The notes: generated by a model not told the origin, from the sequence alone. Shown: positions 1 to 10,257, numbered from the stretch's first letter. The stretch is 64,000 nt of DNA from Chaenocephalus aceratus (GCA_023974075.1 CM043800.1:3293319-3357318); one strand, 5' to 3'. Program-made: numbers and translations.

Positions 1-16
1 TTCAGGTGTATATCAG
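1..16 (+). repeat. Truncated 57-bp minisatellite unit at window edge
   Basis: The first bases (ttcaggtgtatatcag) match the second half of the 57-bp unit found at 391-1128. They are followed directly by the SINE-like element, so the array probably continues to the left of the window. Confidence 0.6.
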
Positions 17-390
17 GTGGTCCTGGATCATCGTTCATGGATGGATATCCTCGTGGATTCATCTTCCTATTATACACACATGCATTTCCAAACATCTGGA
101 CTACCTATGTTGCAAATGTATTATCTTTTCAATTTACACACGGCATCTATTGCACGTCTGTCCGTCCTGGGAGAGGGATCCCTCCTCTGCTGCTCTCCCT
201 GAGGTTTCTCCCATTTTTCCCTTTAAACTGGGTTTTCTTCGGAAGTTTTTCCTTGTACGATGTGAGGGTCTAAGGACAGAGGGTGTCGTATTGTCATACT
301 GATATTCTGTACACACTGTGAAGACCACTGAGACAAATGTAACATTTGTGATATTGGGCTATATAAATAAACATTGATTGATTGATTGAT
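17..390 (+). mobile_element. SINE-like interspersed repeat with (ATTG)n tail
   Basis: This non-coding repeat ends in 'gggctatataaataaa' followed by a short ATTGATTG tail, typical of a non-LTR-type 3' end. Parts recur at 11,403-11,490 (3' part), 12,425-12,640 (reverse complement of the middle) and 46,805-46,912 (3' part with a deletion), so it is a dispersed family. The open frames over it show no protein-like features. The repeat is very common in percomorph fish as far as I recall, but I do not assign a family name. It is bounded on both sides by 57-bp minisatellite sequence. Confidence 0.65.
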
Positions 391-1128
391 AGTGTCTCTA
401 CTTTAAAGAGTCCTCTCCTGCTGATGTTCAGGTGTATATCAGTATGTAGTGTCTCTACTTTAAAGAGTCCTCTCCTGCTGATGTTCAGCTGTATATCAGT
501 ATGTAGTGTCTCTACGTTAAAGAGTCCTCTCCTGCTGATGTTCAGGTGTATATCAGTATGTAGTGTCTCTACTTTAAAGAGTCCTCTCCTGCTGATGTGC
601 AGGTGTATATCAGTATGTAGTGTCTCTACTTTAAAGAGTCCTCTCCTGCTGATGTTCAGGTGTATATCAGTATGTAGTGTCTCTACTTTAAAGAGTCCTC
701 TCCTGCTGATGTTCAGGTGTATATCAGTATGTAGTGTCTCTACTTTAAAGAGTCCTCTCCTGCTGATGTTCAGGTGTATATCAGTATGTAGTGTCTCTAC
801 TTTAAAGAGTCCTCTCCTGCTGATGTTCAGCTGTGTATCAGTAAGTAGTGTCTCTACTTTAAAGAGTCCTCTCCTGCTGATGTTCAGGTGTATATCAGTA
901 TGTATTGTCTCTACTTTAAAGAGTCCTCTCCAGCTAATGTTCAGGTGTATATCAGTATGTAGTGTCTCTACTTTAAAGAGTCCTCTCCTGCTGATGTTCA
1001 TGTGTATATCAGTATGTAGTGTCTCTACTTTAAAGAGTCCTCTGCTGCTGATGTTCAGGTATATATCAGTATGTAGTGTCTCTACTTTAAAGAGTCCTCT
1101 CCTGCTGATGTTCAGGTGTATATCAGTA
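391..1128 (+). repeat. 57-bp minisatellite, 13 units (locus 1)
   Basis: About 13 head-to-tail units start with 'agtgtctctactttaaag', continue with 'agtcctctcctgctgatg' and end with 'ttcaggtgtatatcagtatgt'. Units differ by scattered single-base changes (for example ttcagctgtgtatcagtaag near 828-845). Both strands are open because 57 is a multiple of 3. Unlike the loci at 4.2, 14.5 and 57 kb, no CCAAT-rich flank follows; the sequence passes into unrelated DNA at about 1,129. Confidence 0.95.
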
Positions 1129-1410
1129 CAGATGTAGCACTCCAGATCAGACTCAAATGGGTGTGTCCCAGTCAAAAGCCCAGCGGATGCCAGTGGCTGG
1201 GGGTGTTGCCAAATTGCTAGAGGGCGTTGCCCAATTTCCCCATTTGTTCAATTACAGGATTTAACCATGAGATGGCGCTTCATTCACAAAATACACAATG
1301 GGTGTTGTAGAAACATCAATATTTTAGATCAAATAAAGTATATAGTTTGCTTTATGCAGTATATTTCCTGTAATATTGTACAGTAGATTGAAGTACATCA
1401 ACTTATACAT

Positions 1411-1560
1411 TAAGATAAGATAAGATGGACCTTTATTAATCCCTGTGGGGAAATTCAGTAGTTCAAACAGCAACAGGGTGAGAGTGAAAAATAGGACAGC
1501 ACAGATTCACACAGATTAATAAAATCAAAAATAAGATGAGCGATAAAAAATAATAATAAT
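1411..1560 (-). mobile_element. Probable LINE/SINE 3' end with TCTTA simple tail
   Basis: The stretch 'taagataagataagatgg' followed by 'acctttattaatccc' and 'gtggggaaattcag' looks like the reverse complement of a retroposon 3' end with a short simple-repeat tail. A related fragment, 'cgtttattagtccccgagg' with 'ggaaat', lies at 4,100-4,128. There is no coding sequence. The region 1,129-1,410 holds nothing I recognise. Confidence 0.4.
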
Positions 1561-1755
1561 AATGAGAAACTATGAAATAAGAAATGAATAAAACTAAAAT
1601 GTAATTATCATATCATATATTATAATGTATTGTATTATTAAGTAATATCATACATTAACCCCATTATAGCAGATGCCACATTGAATGGATGCATCAATAA
1701 TTACAACAGAGTATTTCTAAATACAAGTGGTAAAAATACTTATATGTATTTAATA

Positions 1756-2300
1756 TTAACCCTTTGGAGTCGACCGTCACGCCGGCGTGATCAGATCACA
1801 TGACCTGTTCAAGCCGGTGCCGCATAAAAACAACAGTCCGGACAACATTGACGTGTGTTTCTGTCGAAAGTACTGGCTTGAAACTACTGTACTACAGTCT
1901 TTGATTCATGCAAAAAGACCCAGTAAACACGGAGATACGGTGATATAAAGTTAATACATTTCAAAAGTATGAAATATGGAAGCACATATTTGAATATCTT
2001 CGCCATATTTGATCATTTTACGAAACGGAAAATACTGGAAACTGTAGATCCTGCTCAACAGGATGTATATGTGTATTTCTGTCGAAAGTACTGGCTCGAA
2101 ACTATATGCCAGTCTTTGTTTCATGCAAAAATACCCAATAAACACGGACATACGATGATATAAAGTTAATACAGATATATTTCAGAAGTATGAATAATGG
2201 AAGCACATATTTTAATATTTTCGCCGTATTTTATCATTTTACGAAACGGAAAATACTGCAAACTGTAGATTCTGCTCAACAGGATGTATTTACCAGGAAG
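1756..2300. mobile_element. piggyBac-like terminus followed by 218-bp tandem duplication
   Basis: TTAA followed by CCCTTTGGAGT at 1,756-1,770 resembles a piggyBac-type end (TTAA target plus CCYT terminus). Two diverged tandem copies of a roughly 218-bp segment follow: 'tttctgtcgaaagtactggc' occurs at 1,858 and 2,076, and 'cattttacgaaacggaaaat' recurs with about the same spacing. No transposase is visible, and I could not find a matching opposite terminus, so the assignment is tentative. The downstream sequence 2,300-2,460 is purine-rich; 2,460-3,200 shows nothing recognisable. Confidence 0.4.
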
Positions 2301-3311
2301 GGGTGAGGTAATCAGGTAAACGGAGTGATACGAAACGAGACGAAAAGAGACGAAGAGGGACGGCGGGAACCGAAGAGAGACGGCGGGAAATGGAGAGAGA
2401 CGAAGATATACGAAGAGAGGCTGCGGGAGACTGCGATTGAAGTAAAGTGACAAACAAACATTGAAAATGTATATATAGTTAGATATATTTAGAGTTTTGA
2501 AGACTCAACTATGATGAAGAGAACTCTGAACGTGAGTCAAGCTTTAAGCTTGTTTTTTGACATGGAGGAGGAGGAATCTGTGATGTTGCCCTCTGTGTCG
2601 TAGTTGACAGAAACCGCTTTGAAGCGTGGCACAGATAAAGACAGAAAAAACTGATTTTTGTACATAATGTGTATATATATATATATTTGTATTATATTTA
2701 TAATAACACTTTTGCCTTATCAGAATGAAATCCCATGCTACCTCAATCAAACTTTCACATTATCATAGTCACATCCCATGTATATATTTCCAGCTTTTAA
2801 ATGGTTTCGTTGTGTATGTTTGTGTTGTGAAAAATAAAATCATTTTCAAAATCATTTTCAAAATCTGTTTTTACGTTTTTGTTGTGATTTTGGGTCCAAA
2901 ATGTTCATATAGTAGAAGATCACCTACATCCAAACGAAATAAATATAATTAATTATGATGAATACGTTAAGTCTTGTTCATTGTTTTTCACTTTTATTAA
3001 ATGTTTGATATTTCCGGTGGAAATGGTGGACTATCGGACATTCAAAATGCAGCATATTTTCACTCTTACACACATATATTCTCATTTTGCTCTCATGCGA
3101 AATCTACTAAATCAAAGTATGTCATGTATATTTAGTTTTTCTCCCTCTCTCTCTGTGTGCGGGGGATCACAGGAGGGGGGAGAGCTGTGGAATGTGACTC
3201 CACACATTCCGATGGCCAATTAGTTTTAAACAAAGGGTCCCCAACATACATAGCACACATGGGGGGGTTGGGGCTGGAGAACGGTATGAACCCACCAGGG
3301 CTGTTTCCTCA

Positions 3312-3632
3312 GAACGAGAGGAAAGTTTTTACCAGGACAGCTTTTTTAAGGGACAGCATCGCCCTGAGATCTATGCTGCTAATATGTTCATGGCCATAAC
3401 GCCATTTGTAACATATAGGAGAATGGTGAAAATAACCAACTGGAATGGGACCAATGGGAAAATGCCTCTTCCCCTCAATGTGAAGCAACAGATTGAGTCT
3501 TATGTTTCCAATCGGTTCCCAAATCTGAACATTGACCAGTGGCATAAGATCAGGAGCCGGGTAAACGAGAGACTGAGGAGCCCCAGAAAAACAGATCCCG
3601 AAATCGCTCGTCCTGGTTTCCGCAGCAGATAG
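3312..3632 (+). CDS. Possible BEN-domain-like C-terminal exon
   Basis: A good acceptor (gctgtttcctcag) ends at about 3,311 and the frame then stays open for roughly 107 residues to a TAG at 3,630-3,632. A polyadenylation signal AATAAA follows at 3,673-3,678. The chain carries a hydrophobic helix (NMFMAITPFVTY), then G/K-rich 'NGTNGKMPLP', then 'VKQQIESYVSNRFPNLN', a W, and 'VNERLRSPR'. That order (hydrophobic helix, short G-K-L/P link, I..YV...FP....W..I...(I/V)N..LR) resembles the second half of BEN domains, which bind DNA or chromatin. This is pattern matching only, with no alignment. No upstream exons are identified. It could be a transposon-borne gene or an orphan exon. Confidence 0.35.
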   Translation, partial: EREESFYQDSFFKGQHRPEIYAANMFMAITPFVTYRRMVKITNWNGTNGKMPLPLNVKQQIESYVSNRFPNLNIDQWHKIRSRVNERLRSPRKTDPEIARPGFRSR

Positions 3633-3672
3633 GCCTACAGCATGTGTCTGTTATTGTATGTCAGTTATTTTA

Positions 3673-3678
3673 AATAAA
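3673..3678 (+). promoter_or_regulatory. Polyadenylation signal AATAAA
   Basis: An AATAAA hexamer lies 41 bases after the stop of the BEN-like exon, a plausible distance for a 3' UTR end. The following 3,680-4,230 contains a diverged direct repeat around 'cttgacggga' (near 3,810 and 3,930) and a LINE-tail-like segment near 4,100. Confidence 0.35.
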
Positions 3679-4231
3679 ATGGTGAAAACTGAACTTGAAA
3701 ATTGTTTCCTCTTTTTATTTTCTTTATTATTTTCGGGATGGGGAGACGTATGTGATTAAAAATTCATTCGCAGAAATGTAAAGTGATCTAACTAAGTTCT
3801 ATTCATATTCTTGACGGGAAGAGCCGTGTAAATGGGTGACCATATGCATTTGAAAAGCAATATAAATCACACAGTTATTATGCAATAGGCTATAAAAGCA
3901 CCACCGATTACCTTTCTCCAATTCAAACTCTTGACGGGAAAAAAGGAAGGTGTAAATGGTTGGGCTATACTGTACTGTATACATACAAAGGCCATTCAAT
4001 AGACGTTCAATATATAGTATTCGTTTATTAGAGTCGGCTTGACTCGGTTTGCATTCATAAAGAATGCACAAATGTGTTTAATCGTTAATGTCATAGTATT
4101 CGTTTATTAGTCCCCGAGGGGAAATGGGTAGCAGCACATCACAGAGGCATTTAAAAAGTGAAGAACATTCAAGTTAAACAATACTAAGTAAACAATTAAC
4201 ACAGTAAATTATGTGGATTAAATCACTTTGA

Positions 4232-4353
4232 GTCTGTACTTTAAAGAGTCCTCTCCTGCTGATGTTCAGGTGTTTATCAGTAGGTAGTTTCTCTACTTTA
4301 AAGAGTCCTCTCCTGCTGATGTTCAGGTGTATATCAGTATGTAGTGTCTCTAC
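4232..4353 (+). repeat. 57-bp minisatellite, about 2 units (locus 2)
   Basis: Two units of the same 57-bp repeat as at 391-1128, in the same orientation, with changes such as 'gtgtttatcagtaggtag'. They are followed directly by the CCAAT-rich flank shared with the 14.5 kb and 57 kb loci. Confidence 0.9.
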
Positions 4354-4627
4354 TGTGACATGTCTCCATGCTTTAATGTTCAAAAAGCTCTTTATTTTTC
4401 TCATACTTCCTGTGCTGCAGCTTCTCTTTTCACCCTCTGTCTGAAACCAGAGCCAAGTCTGCTCTGATTGGTTAGCTGGCCGGCTCTGTCGTGATTGGTC
4501 AAGCTCTTAGAGAGTGCCACCCCTTAGCCTATCAATGTGTTGGAGCTAGCCAATAGAAGCGTGAACATGGGCGTCGCAGCCATTATATGAGGGTGGGACA
4601 AGTCCCCCACACTTTTTCAAATGATTA
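4354..4627 (-). mobile_element. Flank of the minisatellite-bearing transposon, truncated
   Basis: The sequence from 'catgctttaatgttcaaaaa' through 'ctctgattggttagctggcc' and 'gtgattggtc' to 'ctagccaatagaagc' matches 57,438-57,660 in the same orientation and the reverse complement of 14,365-14,555. It contains three ATTGG/CCAAT boxes and the complement of an AATAAA. The terminal TTAA-GAGGCCC end seen in the other copies is missing here, so this copy is truncated before the hAT insertion at 4,636. Confidence 0.8.
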
Positions 4628-5966
4628 GTTTAGACCAGGGGTACTCAAATACAAATCTTAAAGGTCCAAAATAAATGTTTCAATAAGACAAAGGTCCGTT
4701 TATTACGGTCATTCAAACTTTTAAATAATTGCAACAAGATTCTTAACACGAGGTTGCAAAAACAAAAATAATCTGTATGCAGCAGTTTTCATTGTTATTG
4801 TGTCTGTGCTTGACCCCTCAGAGTCGCAGTGTAAGAGCTGCACAGTTATGAATAAAGGCAGCTGCACCCTCTTTCGTTCAGCATTCCCATTATTACTCTA
4901 TAAATGTCTTGCCCCCCTTGTGTGTCCACTGAGGTTCCTCAGGCCCAACACATCTTCAACAAACTCCCCTTTGCCTCATCATAAAAACTCACAAACACCA
5001 GCAACTGAGCGGTCAGCGGTGTCAGTCGACTCACCCACAGCTAAGGAAATGCACTGTGCATTTTGTATTCCATCACAAAGCTGATGAATCAAATCACCAG
5101 CCAGTATTTATGTTCTTCTGGTTGCTGTGGAATCTGAGAGGGGGATTTGCTTGATCTGACCTGTTATTTCCTCTTTGTGTTTGCCTTCAACATGGTCTCC
5201 ATCACTTCAGTCATGCATTCTTTATACTGCAGTTATTATCCAGTGGAAAGTCCTTACCTACTAACCTAGTTAAATCAAAGTGGTTACTTTTTTTTGGCTG
5301 GGCAGTGTAGTTTTACACACCGTCTTATTTGACTTTCTCAGGACTTAAAACAGTTTTTTGGGGGCAGACCCCCTCAAAGAAAAAAATATATTTACACACG
5401 TAAGGTCATCATCTTAATAGTTTTGTATGCTCATCCGTGAGCAGAGCATCAAGTTGACGTGTATTACAGCTGAATGCGGCGATTACCATTTTGTTCAGCA
5501 AAACGCCTCACAAACGTATTAAGATCAACAGCTTTAGTGCGTTTTGATTCAATGCTGAGTGCAGCCACACTGACAGTCTCTTCTCTGTCAGTGTAGACCG
5601 CAAATACCTCATTCCTTCAGTGCTTGGGTCCGAATGCTTCTCGTTTTGCGCCGTCCCTTTCAAATGAAATCGCCGCCAATCATATGTCCACGCTCGCGCC
5701 AGAACCGGGGGAGGGGTTACATGACGTGCATCTTGTCATGTCAATTGCACTCGGACATTAGAGACTTTCTCTCATAAATGTCCGATGAGCGCTGTTTGCA
5801 GTCTATGGACATAGCGGATCATTTTGACTCGTTGCGTTGTGGCGATGTCTCGCAGATAACACAGATAATACATATGAAAAGTATAATTTGCTCAGAGTCC
5901 AGAGACAGTTGTGGTTCGGTCCGGATCCGGACCAGAGTCCGTACTTTGAGGATGCCTGGTTTAGAC
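4628..5966. mobile_element. Non-autonomous hAT element with 8-bp target duplication GTTTAGAC
   Basis: The element spans 4,636-5,958 (1,323 bp), from CAGGGGTACTCAAAT to ...GTACTTTGAGGATGCCTG. Its ends are inverted (CAGGNNTNCTCAAA) and it is flanked on both sides by the exact 8-mer GTTTAGAC (4,628-4,635 and 5,959-5,966). Terminal CAG with an 8-bp duplication is the hallmark of hAT transposons. There is no credible transposase; open frames inside are short. Removing it rejoins '...gattaGTTTAGAC' with 'CCTCCCACTTTTACC'. Confidence 0.85.
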
Positions 5967-6318
5967 CCTCCCACTTTTACCATGTGAAAAGTCCGTGAAT
6001 CGGTCTATCGACTCGCTGCTCTCTGTAGAGCGCTGTGTCAGTGCTTCACTATCAAATCCATTCCACTTGCTTATTGAGAGAATGCCCAAATCAATGAAAC
6101 TCTGTACCATGTTTTCACTGCTACTTTGTACCAAGGCAGATTCTCACATAGCGCGCGCTTGTTCAAGGACTGTTGCCATAGTTGGACAGCTCAGATCTGT
6201 TGTATGAAGCGATGCCGGTAGCGGAGGTAAGGCACACACACCGAGTGTTCAGGACATTGTTAATACAGCGAAAATCAAAGCTGACGATCTCTTGGTTTGA
6301 TATGTTTTCTCCCCCCAG

Positions 6319-7386
6319 ACAACATGGACATGAACACTTCAAAGAAGAGGAAAGTAAGTCATCAGCTGGTAGCAGTTAATCAGTTAACAGTGATGGCGGC
6401 GGCGTCTCACTTCTGGAGAGGAGTTTCGTCTTTATGTCATGATAGAGAGATACAAATACTGAATAGTTTAAATGAGAAAAGGCATCGAAATGCCAGGTTA
6501 CTAGTAAACAGGGAACATGAATAACCCGATCTCTCTGTGCTCATGTGAACACCATGATGTCCATGTCGAGACGCAGTCAGTGTGTTTTACTGGAGCCTCA
6601 GTTCGATAATAGATTATTTTCTGAGTTCTTTAACTTCGGTACTCTCTCTCAAAATGATAATGTGCATTATCTTTTAATTATACTTCTTATCATTCAGAAG
6701 CTTTTTGTGTGTGTTTACATTACATCTAGCTGAAGCTTTTATCCAAAGCGACTTACAATAAGTACATTCGACCAGGAAGACACAACCTTGAAGAAAACAG
6801 AATCATATAAGTACATCAGGTTTCATAGAGCCAAGTATTTCAAGTGCTACTCAACTGGCTATAGATAAGCCAGTCCTTTATTAGTATATAAGTGCTCTGT
6901 TAGCAGTTCTTAGTTAGTAAGTTTATGTTTTACTGAGTGATAGGCCATTTCCATCCCAGTATTCAGTTAACTGTTTATTTTCTGTGCACATTACAGACTA
7001 GCTAATATCCTACCTCCTGCTTGGGACTTTGAGTCTTCAAAATGTCCAATGTCCCAGACTGGGACTTACTTTAGAGTCAGTTGTATTTACATTCAGTATG
7101 ACTTGTTATGATTCAATGTGAAAGAGTATACTGCTCAATACATAATGATCACTTCACCACCTCTCTTGACATCTAGGCGCTTGAGAGTGAGTCCGAGGCA
7201 GAACACAAGGACAGTGGAGAGAGGTCCTTTGCTGAGGTGAGTGATGAAAGGGATATGACAGTTAAGAGTCAATTGTGATGTGGACTCTCATCCCAGAGTG
7301 TTAAGGAAATCAGTGGGATATTGAACAGGAAGCATTTCAGTCAAGGGGCATCATGTGACCAATATAGACAGAAGAGCAACATTTAA
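6319..7386 (+). pseudogene. Three in-phase exon-like segments, possible transposase N-terminus
   Basis: Segment 1 (6,319-6,353) follows acceptor 'tctccccccag', starts ATG at 6,324, encodes MDMNTSKKRK and ends at donor gtaagt. Segment 2 (7,177-7,236) lies between 'ttgacatctag' and gtgagt and encodes 20 acidic residues (ALESESEAEHKDSGE...). Segment 3 (7,297-7,386) follows 'ctctcatcccag' and encodes 29 residues to a TAA. All junctions are phase 0. The basic KKRK start recalls N-termini of hAT/GTF2IRD2-like transposases. The total is only 59 codons, so this may be chance or a decayed element; no domain is visible. Confidence 0.2.
6713..6960. mobile_element. Common teleost dispersed repeat fragment
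   Basis: The segment 'ttacattacatctagctgaa' followed by 'gcttttatccaaagcgactt' is a repeat I recall from many fish genomes and transcripts. It has no coding potential, and element class and boundaries are not determinable from this copy. Confidence 0.45.
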
Positions 7387-7400
7387 GTCAATGATACCAT

Positions 7401-7933
7401 TCCTAGGTGAACTTAACATCTGTATGGAGTCAGATCAGTCTCAATATTAATAAATGCTCACAGAAGGATTCACAAATGTATTTTGCGATTTACATATAAA
7501 TGACTCTCCACAATAATATCTCTCAATGCACTCACACATATTTATTGTTGTATATAAATGTACAAAAAATGGGCATTTAAACTGCTTTTCTTGTGAACCT
7601 CTGCATTTGTGTTTTGTTTTTTTGAGACTTCTCTGACGGAAATGACAAATGCATATTTTTTGAACAGGAAACTATGGAAATTATAACTAATTGTGGTTTT
7701 CTTTTACATTACTTAAAACAAGAAATATTTATATGTCAGAAATATGCCTATATTTGTGAAACTTTTTTTATCTGTGGATTTTTTTACATTTATATACAAC
7801 AATAAATATTTTTGTGTGCATTGAAAAATATTTTTGTGGAGAGAGTCATTTATATATAAATCCCGAAATACATTTGTGAATCCTTGTGTGCATTTATTAA
7901 TACTGAGACTGATCTGACTCCATACGTCCTAGG
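7401..7933. mobile_element. 504-bp foldback/MITE with about 150-bp inverted arms
   Basis: The left arm starting GTATGGAGTCAGATCAGTCT at 7,422 is inverted at 7,775-7,925 (...ACTGATCTGACTCCATAC), with arms about 150 bp long and few mismatches. The spacer of about 200 bp is non-coding. The 7-mer TCCTAGG occurs at 7,401-7,407 and 7,927-7,933 and may be a target duplication, although 14 bases separate it from the left arm, so the true ends are uncertain. Confidence 0.75.
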
Positions 7934-7934
7934 C

Positions 7935-8110
7935 CAGGGCTATTCAACTTCATTAGCAAGTGGGCCAAATAGGAAAATCACTGGGGGTTTGTGGGCCACA
8001 CAATACTTTGTCAAGGAATCACTACATATAACTCTTGCTTACAGTAGTGTTAATAGATACTAATACATGAAATGAACTAGTCAAGTGCATCCCTTTTTTT
8101 TACTTTAATT
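7935..8110 (+). mobile_element. hAT-like terminus (CAGGGCTATTCAACT)
   Basis: CAGGGCTATTCAACTTCATT followed by 'gcaagtgggcc' resembles a hAT terminal inverted repeat of a widespread vertebrate type. The matching opposite end was not found, so it is a partial copy. The stretch 8,110-8,718 has no recognisable gene. Confidence 0.45.
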
Positions 8111-8717
8111 GTATCAACAGAAATCATTACAGAAAGCAACCAGTCCATAAAGAAGTAGGAAAGCTTCGGTTAAAAGGCTTGACACAAAAGTGCAAAATGT
8201 TGCATCTTTAAAACTAAGGAGACATGAGTTTTTTTCCCCCAACAGTTCCATGTCCACTAATGTACAAAACAAGATGAATATAATACAACAGTATTCATCA
8301 CATTAACAGTAAGTAGCCCTGTGTATAATATCCTCAACACTTCCAATCATACATAAGGTGCTTTGAAGACAACACAAGTCCATAAAATGTAACACTAAAT
8401 GTAAATAGAACATAGTCAAACAATAGCCATCAGACTCACAATAACATTCATATCTTGGAAACATTTTTACAATTTTCGAAACAGTAAGTAGGCTTGTTTG
8501 AATGACCATAAAAACAGATCTGCATACATACCATGCATCAGGACAAATTGAGTCTTAAAAATATGAGATAATCCATAATCTTCAGTGTGGTTAGCTATGA
8601 ATCTTCCAAAACTGTGCAACAGCACAGTCGGCCCACACAAACTGCAGAACACTGGTGCTTTGGGAACACTCAAATGATTTAATTTCCATTTAAAATCAGG
8701 GGACTACATACGAACAT

Positions 8718-8719
<2 letters not shown>

Positions 8720-8775
<56 letters not shown>
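8720..8775 (+). repeat. (TG)n microsatellite
   Basis: A pure TG dinucleotide tract of about 56 bp. The Cys-Val open frame over it is an artefact. Confidence 0.98.
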
Positions 8776-8777
<2 letters not shown>

Positions 8778-9130
8778 TGATACTTGCCAACCCTCCCGAT
8801 TTTCGCGGGACACTCATTCATGTCCCGGGTTTCCTCCCGGGGTCATATTTCTCCCGCATTTCTCCCGATTTCTGACTAAATCAGATTTACTCACGACTGT
8901 TTCCACTCAGACTTTAATACAGCTACACCATTGTTTGGTTTCCATGGTAGCGCGTCTCTTTAGCAGCGCGCGCAACTCAACATTTGAGAGGGTGAGGAAG
9001 ATGAAAACTGAACAAGAATCGACAACTTCACCCTCTGCTCACTCCTTTCCTGTAAAATACAGGTCCAGCCCACACATACACATACATGGTGCTGCAGGCA
9101 TTGCCCTTACAACTACAATAAGCATGTAAA
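8778..9130. mobile_element. Partial DNA transposon end (CTTGCCAACCCTCCCG type)
   Basis: 'acttgccaaccctcccgatt' with the following 'cgcgggacactc' and repeated 'ctcccg' blocks is a transposon end I recall from fish genomes. There is no identifiable transposase and the other boundary is not seen. Confidence 0.35.
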
Positions 9131-9227
9131 TGTTAATCTACAGCTCCGGCGATCCACTAGCACCGGAGTCGCCACCTCCAACTACTGTAGCGTCACCTGG
9201 GATACGAGTCCAAACAACTCACGGAGC

Positions 9228-9835
9228 GTCCACACTACAGCTTCAAAAATAGCTTGGAGCTGGGCGTGTCTGGAGCTTGGGGATTTTATTCAAGCAACAC
9301 GGCCAACAACCAATCACATGAATCTCCCGCCCCCGACATACAAAGCAAAAAACCCCGGGGATTGTATGGGAGCAATATATATATATATATATAAACTCCC
9401 CAAACAGGCGAAAACCTACCAGTTTCACCCACTGTCTCTGCCACCTCCCTCCATGCCTGGTTCCTCCGGTTTGTATCCCGGTAGGTGAAGAGGGTCTGGT
9501 CATACAAAACCGGGTGATTTGCTACGGCGATAGTTAGTTTCTCCTCCGACTTTTTTTTAAATATAGAAATGAACGGCGGGATATCTCTCCCAGCTTAGAC
9601 GCGGTTTGATTGGCTACGGCTTCAGCTGTCAGATTTTGGGAAACGGGATTTGATTGGCTGGCGCTGGCTACTCCGGCGTCTCCGGCGTCAGAAGTTGAAC
9701 ATTGTTCAACTTCTGAGACGGACCGCTCTGCTACCCACAATTCAGTTCGGCGAAAAAGCGAGACTACGTGACGTCACCCCATTGAAAGTGAATGGGCAGA
9801 TTGGAGCTTTCGACGCTGTCGACGCTGTAGTGTAG
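9228..9835 (-). mobile_element. Harbinger/PIF-like transposon remnant
   Basis: The ends 'gtccacactacagc' (about 9,229) and 'gctgtagtgtagac' (about 9,820-9,835) are inverted relative to each other. Between them on the minus strand lies a MADF-type exon, a domain typical of the accessory protein of PIF/Harbinger elements. The DDE transposase is absent. Target duplications were not resolved. Confidence 0.5.
9420..9560 (-). pseudogene. MADF-domain exon fragment
   Basis: The minus-strand frame from about 9,560 reads EEKLTIAVANHPVLYDQ, then YRDTNRRNQAWREVAETVGE. This is the classic start of a MADF (Myb/SANT-like) DNA-binding domain: V..HP.LYD......YRD...R..AWREVA...G. It ends at a good donor (exon to 9,420, then GTAGGT). 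About 45 residues are seen and no initiator Met is found in frame, with the upstream lysine-rich stretch running through an A8 tract where a frameshift is likely. It is probably the first exon of a Harbinger-associated gene and now a relic. No partner exon encoding the rest of the domain was found. Confidence 0.55.
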
Positions 9836-10149
9836 ACGGGCCGTCACAGACACACAGGCCAGAGCGCTGACACGGCGCCCTTTGAGCATCAGATCTGACG
9901 ACGCTGATTGGCTGAAATTATGTTTCGGCGGCATTGTATACAGATAGCAACAGTCAGCTTGTTGGCTGCTGCTGCTCTGGCTGAGGGCTCCTTTCTACCG
10001 CCCGGACGAGAGAGGGTAATGATACACGCTGCGGCCAGGCAGGAAACATGTGACTTATCAGTAACTTTAGACATCGTAACACAATTTTAAACGAGATTTT
10101 ATTGTAGATTATACATTTTACTGATACCAACTATATAATATTTACCTTG

Positions 10150-10200
10150 TTCATTAAAAAAATATATATATATATATATATATTTTTTTTTTAATGACAA
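10150..10200. repeat. (AT)n/poly-T low-complexity tract
   Basis: An 'atatatatatat' run followed by a T run, of no evident function. It precedes 'gggggggcggcgcccctagc', a GC-rich segment (10,220-10,258) that looks like another transposon end. Confidence 0.85.
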
Positions 10201-10257
10201 TCAAACATGTTGGAATTGGGGGGGCGGCGCCCCTAGCGCCCCTATGGACCGGCCGCC

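Noticed and set aside
8719..9129. 136-codon frame starting in (TG)n
   Set aside because: The N-terminal Cys-Val run is microsatellite and the rest is transposon end sequence in no conserved frame.
9908..10090. 60-codon frame with signal-peptide-like start
   Set aside because: The hydrophobic Leu/Ala run lies in unremarkable sequence next to a transposon end, with no downstream continuation or conserved motif.
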